From: Pseudomonadota bacterium
Lineage (GTDB): Bacteria; Pseudomonadota; Gammaproteobacteria; Steroidobacterales; Steroidobacteraceae
Direction: 5' to 3'
Assembly: GCA_963205255.1 (NCBI GenBank)
Contig: CAUJIK010000054.1
Location: 1-64,000, forward strand
DNA length: 64,000 bases
Shown here: one piece after another, positions 61,440 through 64,000 of the stretch
Numbering within the stretch: the first letter of the stretch is position 1
Layout: every line of letters begins with the position of its first letter
Translations under genes and position numbers: made by a program
The notes under the pieces: generated by a model
Database searches by the model: none
Told to the model about the DNA's origin: nothing
What the model saw: only the letters and a program-made list of their open reading frames with translations

Positions 61440-63902
61440 TTGGCTGAAAACCTCGTCATCGTCGAATCGCCTGCCAAGGCGAAGACCATCAAGAAGTACC
61501 TCGGCAAGGAATTCGAGGTGCTCGCCTCCTATGGTCACGTGCGCGACCTCATCCCCAAGGAGGGCGCGGTCGATCCCGATCACGACTTCGCCATGCGCTA
61601 TCGCATCATCGAGCGCAACGAGAAGCACGTCGAGGCCATCGCTAAGTCGCTGCGCAAGGCCAGTGCCCTGTACCTCGCCACCGACCCGGACCGCGAGGGC
61701 GAGGCGATCTCGTGGCATCTCTACGAGCTGCTGAACGAACGCGGCGACCTCGAAGGCAAGACCGTGCACCGCGTCGCCTTCTACGAGATCACCAAGAACG
61801 CGATCCGCGCCGCCATCCAGGAGCCGCGCGATCTGTCGATGGATCTGGTCAACGCGCAGCAGGCGCGGCGCGCGCTCGACTACCTCGTGGGCTTCAACCT
61901 CTCGCCGCTGCTGTGGAAGAAGGTGCGCCAGGGCCTTTCAGCCGGCCGCGTGCAGAGCCCCGCGCTGCGCATGATCTGCGAGCGTGACGAGGCCATCGAC
62001 GCCTTCGTGCCGCAGGAATACTGGACCATCGACGCCCAGGGCGAGCACAGCGACACGCAGTTTCCGCTCAAGCTCATCGACTACGCGGGCAGCAAGGTCG
62101 AGCAGTTCAGCTTCACCAATGAAACGACCGCGCGCGGCGTCGAAGCCGCGCTCACGGCCGCGGCCGGTGGCCGCCTCACGGTCACCACCATCGACCGCAA
62201 GCAGCGCAAGCGCAATCCGGCGCCGCCCTTCACCACCTCCACGTTGCAGCAGGAAGCCGCGCGCAAGCTGGGCTTCTCGGCCCAGCGCACCATGCGCCTG
62301 GCGCAGCAGCTCTATGAAGGTGTGGATTTCGGCGAAGGCGCGGTCGGCCTCATCACTTATATGCGTACCGACTCGGTGGCTTTGGCCGCCGAGGCCGTCA
62401 CCGAGATCCGCGCCACCATCGCGAAGCTCTACGGCCAGGAAGGCCTCGCCGAGAGCCCGCGCGTCTACAAGACCAAGTCGAAGAACGCGCAGGAGGCCCA
62501 CGAGGCCGTGCGCCCCACGAGCGCCGGCATCACGCCGCAGCAGCTCGAGGGCAAGATCGACGCCGACCAGTTCAAGCTCTATTCGCTGATCTGGAAGCGC
62601 GCCATCGCCTGCCAGATGGCGCACGCCGTGTTCGACACCGTGGCCGTGGACATGGTGCCGGGCAAGGCTGCTGCCAGCGGCGCGGATCGCCATGTGCTGC
62701 GTGCCAACGGCTCCACCCTGGTCAAGCCCGGCTACATCGCCGTCTACCAGGAAGGCCGCGACGACACGCCCGATGACGACAGCGACCACGTGCTGCCCGC
62801 CATGCAGGAAGGCGATGCGGTGAAGCTGGTCTCGCTGCAGGGCGAACAGCATTTCACCGAACCGCCGCCGCGCTTCTCCGAAGCCTCGCTGGTCAAGGCG
62901 CTGGAAGAGCACGGCATCGGCCGCCCTTCCACCTATGCCTCCATCATCTCCACGCTGCGCGACCGCGAATACGTGGACATGGACGCGCGCCGTTTCATCG
63001 CCACCGACATCGGCAAGATCGTCAACCGCTTCCTGACCAAGTACTTCACCAAGTACGTGGAATACGGCTACACCGCCGACATGGAAGACGAGCTCGACGC
63101 CGTCTCGCGCGGCGAGGAGCCTTGGACCACGCCGCTGGAGAAATTCTGGAAGCCCTTCATCGTGCAGGTGGAGGACATCGAGAAGAGCGTCAGCCGCGAG
63201 GAAGTCGCCATGTCGCGCGAGCTGGGAATCCATCCGGAATCCGGCCGCCCGGTGTCGGTGCGCATGGGCCGCTTCGGCCCCTTCGTGCAGGCCGGCACCA
63301 AGGACGACGAGGAAAAGCCCAAGTTCGCCGGCCTGCGCCCCGGCCAGAAGATGGACACCATCACGCTGGAAGATGCGCTGGTGCTGTTCCAGCTGCCGCG
63401 CAAGCTGGGCGAGACCGCCGACGGCGAGCCCATCACCGTGGCCATCGGCCAGTTCGGGCCGTATGTGAAGTACGGCAGCAAGTACGTCTCGCTGAAGGAA
63501 GATGACCCGTACACCGTCACGCACGAGCGGGCCATCGAAGTGATCGAGGCCAAGAAGGTCGCTGACGCGAACCGCATCATCACCGACTTCGGCGTGGACG
63601 ACATCCAGGTGCTCAACGGCCGTTATGGCCCCTACATCACCGACAAGCAGCGCAATGCGCGCGTGCCCAAGGATCGCGATCCGAAGACGCTGACGCTGGA
63701 AGAATGCCGCGAGCTGCTGGCCGCGGCGCCGGCGCGCCCTGCCCGTGGCCGCTTCGGCCGGCGCGCGCCTGCGGCGAAGACTGCTGCCGCCGCGCCGGCA
63801 CCGAAGGCCAAAGCCAAAGCCAAGGCAAAAGCCAAGGCGAAGACCAAGGCCGCCGCGAAGACGAAGACCGCCGCCAAACCGGCACGCAAGAAGAAGGCCT
63901 GA
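61440..63902 (+). CDS. topA: DNA topoisomerase I
   Basis: 820 residues from a TTG (LAENLVIVESPAKAKTIKKYL as residue pattern). Relaxes negatively supercoiled DNA. TOPRIM acidic motif LATDPDREGEA, active-site Tyr in LITYMRTDSVA. The C-terminus has repeated topo-C type folds (FGRYGPYI-like GRFGPFVQAG, GQFGPYVKYG, GRYGPYITDK) but no C4 zinc-finger motifs, and ends in a Lys/Ala-rich tail. The tail is coded by repetitive GCCAAG triplets. Confidence 0.95.
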   Translation: MAENLVIVESPAKAKTIKKYLGKEFEVLASYGHVRDLIPKEGAVDPDHDFAMRYRIIERNEKHVEAIAKSLRKASALYLATDPDREGEAISWHLYELLNERGDLEGKTVHRVAFYEITKNAIRAAIQEPRDLSMDLVNAQQARRALDYLVGFNLSPLLWKKVRQGLSAGRVQSPALRMICERDEAIDAFVPQEYWTIDAQGEHSDTQFPLKLIDYAGSKVEQFSFTNETTARGVEAALTAAAGGRLTVTTIDRKQRKRNPAPPFTTSTLQQEAARKLGFSAQRTMRLAQQLYEGVDFGEGAVGLITYMRTDSVALAAEAVTEIRATIAKLYGQEGLAESPRVYKTKSKNAQEAHEAVRPTSAGITPQQLEGKIDADQFKLYSLIWKRAIACQMAHAVFDTVAVDMVPGKAAASGADRHVLRANGSTLVKPGYIAVYQEGRDDTPDDDSDHVLPAMQEGDAVKLVSLQGEQHFTEPPPRFSEASLVKALEEHGIGRPSTYASIISTLRDREYVDMDARRFIATDIGKIVNRFLTKYFTKYVEYGYTADMEDELDAVSRGEEPWTTPLEKFWKPFIVQVEDIEKSVSREEVAMSRELGIHPESGRPVSVRMGRFGPFVQAGTKDDEEKPKFAGLRPGQKMDTITLEDALVLFQLPRKLGETADGEPITVAIGQFGPYVKYGSKYVSLKEDDPYTVTHERAIEVIEAKKVADANRIITDFGVDDIQVLNGRYGPYITDKQRNARVPKDRDPKTLTLEECRELLAAAPARPARGRFGRRAPAAKTAAAAPAPKAKAKAKAKAKAKTKAAAKTKTAAKPARKKKA

Positions 63903-63935
63903 CGGCCCCGCTCCGGCCGGGCCCGCCGGTTCGCC

Positions 63936-64000
63936 ATGCAGTACCGCCACAGTTTCCATGCCGGCAACTTCGCCGACGTGCACAAGCACATCGCGGTGCT
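63936..64000 (+). CDS. rlmJ: 23S rRNA (adenine-2030-N6)-methyltransferase, 5' end only
   Basis: Starts MQYRHSFHAGNFADVHKHI, the N-terminal signature of RlmJ (YRHSFHAGN.ADV.KH). Cut by the window end after 21 codons, so only the identity of the N-terminus can be judged. Confidence 0.75.
   Translation, partial: MQYRHSFHAGNFADVHKHIAV

Noticed and set aside
63800..63900. Repetitive GCCAAG-type DNA at the topA end as a mobile or regulatory repeat
   Set aside because: It is simply the coding sequence of the Lys/Ala-rich tail.

Overview
The window is GC-rich chromosomal DNA, densely packed with genes. It looks like a free-living, aerobic, Gram-negative gammaproteobacterium. The evidence is the def-fmt-rsmB-DUF4390-ntrYX block beside LysM-dprA-smg-topA-rlmJ, a group 1-type gshA, ilvA/ilvB/ilvH, a PriA with zinc ribbons, a CopL-like copper protein, many lipoproteins and several TonB/FHA/GGDEF-EAL proteins. 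Family-level placement (Steroidobacter, Nevskia or Xanthomonas relatives) is only a guess. I see no rRNA, tRNA, CRISPR array, prophage or insertion sequence, and no gene-free stretch longer than about 250 bases.

Region 1 (1-12.4 kb) is the most unusual part. A tightly overlapping minus-strand operon runs from 12398 down to 1317. It encodes three lipoproteins, a transmembrane Ser/Thr kinase with a PEGA-like tail, an FHA-transmembrane-PEGA-FGE-fold protein, a small secreted or anchored protein, an Hsp70/actin-like protein fused to FHA, two membrane-anchored von Willebrand A (VWA) proteins with the same N-terminal motif, and a fourth lipoprotein. I read it as an uncharacterised phospho-signalling complex spanning inner membrane, periplasm and outer membrane. 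A TPR/TonB-C-like protein converges on it.

Region 2 (12.4-20.7 kb) holds branched-chain amino acid and nitrogen genes. ilvA is translationally coupled to an FHA coiled-coil protein. The acetolactate synthase subunits ilvB and ilvH are divergent rather than co-transcribed. P-II (glnB-like) and gshA follow. A nucleophile-less alpha/beta hydrolase fragment trails ilvB.

Region 3 (20.7-31 kb, plus strand) carries thiolase, TspO, dienelactone hydrolase, ferrochelatase, a VOC protein, an S46 dipeptidyl-peptidase, cytochrome b561, YceI and an acetyl-CoA hydrolase/transferase. Region 4 (31-35 kb, minus strand) carries a Fur-box-preceded DUF3649 gene, acs, a 5'-3' exonuclease and an HNH nuclease.

Region 5 (35-42.3 kb) contains priA, an ArsC/Spx-like gene, a haem-binding GlcG/HbpS-like gene flanked by degenerate direct repeats and preceded by a long palindrome, a DUF4188/MerR divergent pair, argS, a SPOR protein and a coiled-coil membrane protein. 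Region 6 (42.4-51.2 kb) contains a copper module (CopL-like, TolC-like, multicopper oxidase), a GGDEF-EAL protein, an HDOD protein, an SDR and a SulP transporter.

Region 7 (51.2-64 kb) has ntrX-ntrY-DUF4390-rsmB-fmt-def on the minus strand, divergent from LysM, dprA, smg, topA and the first codons of rlmJ. NtrX lacks several sigma-54 activator signatures.
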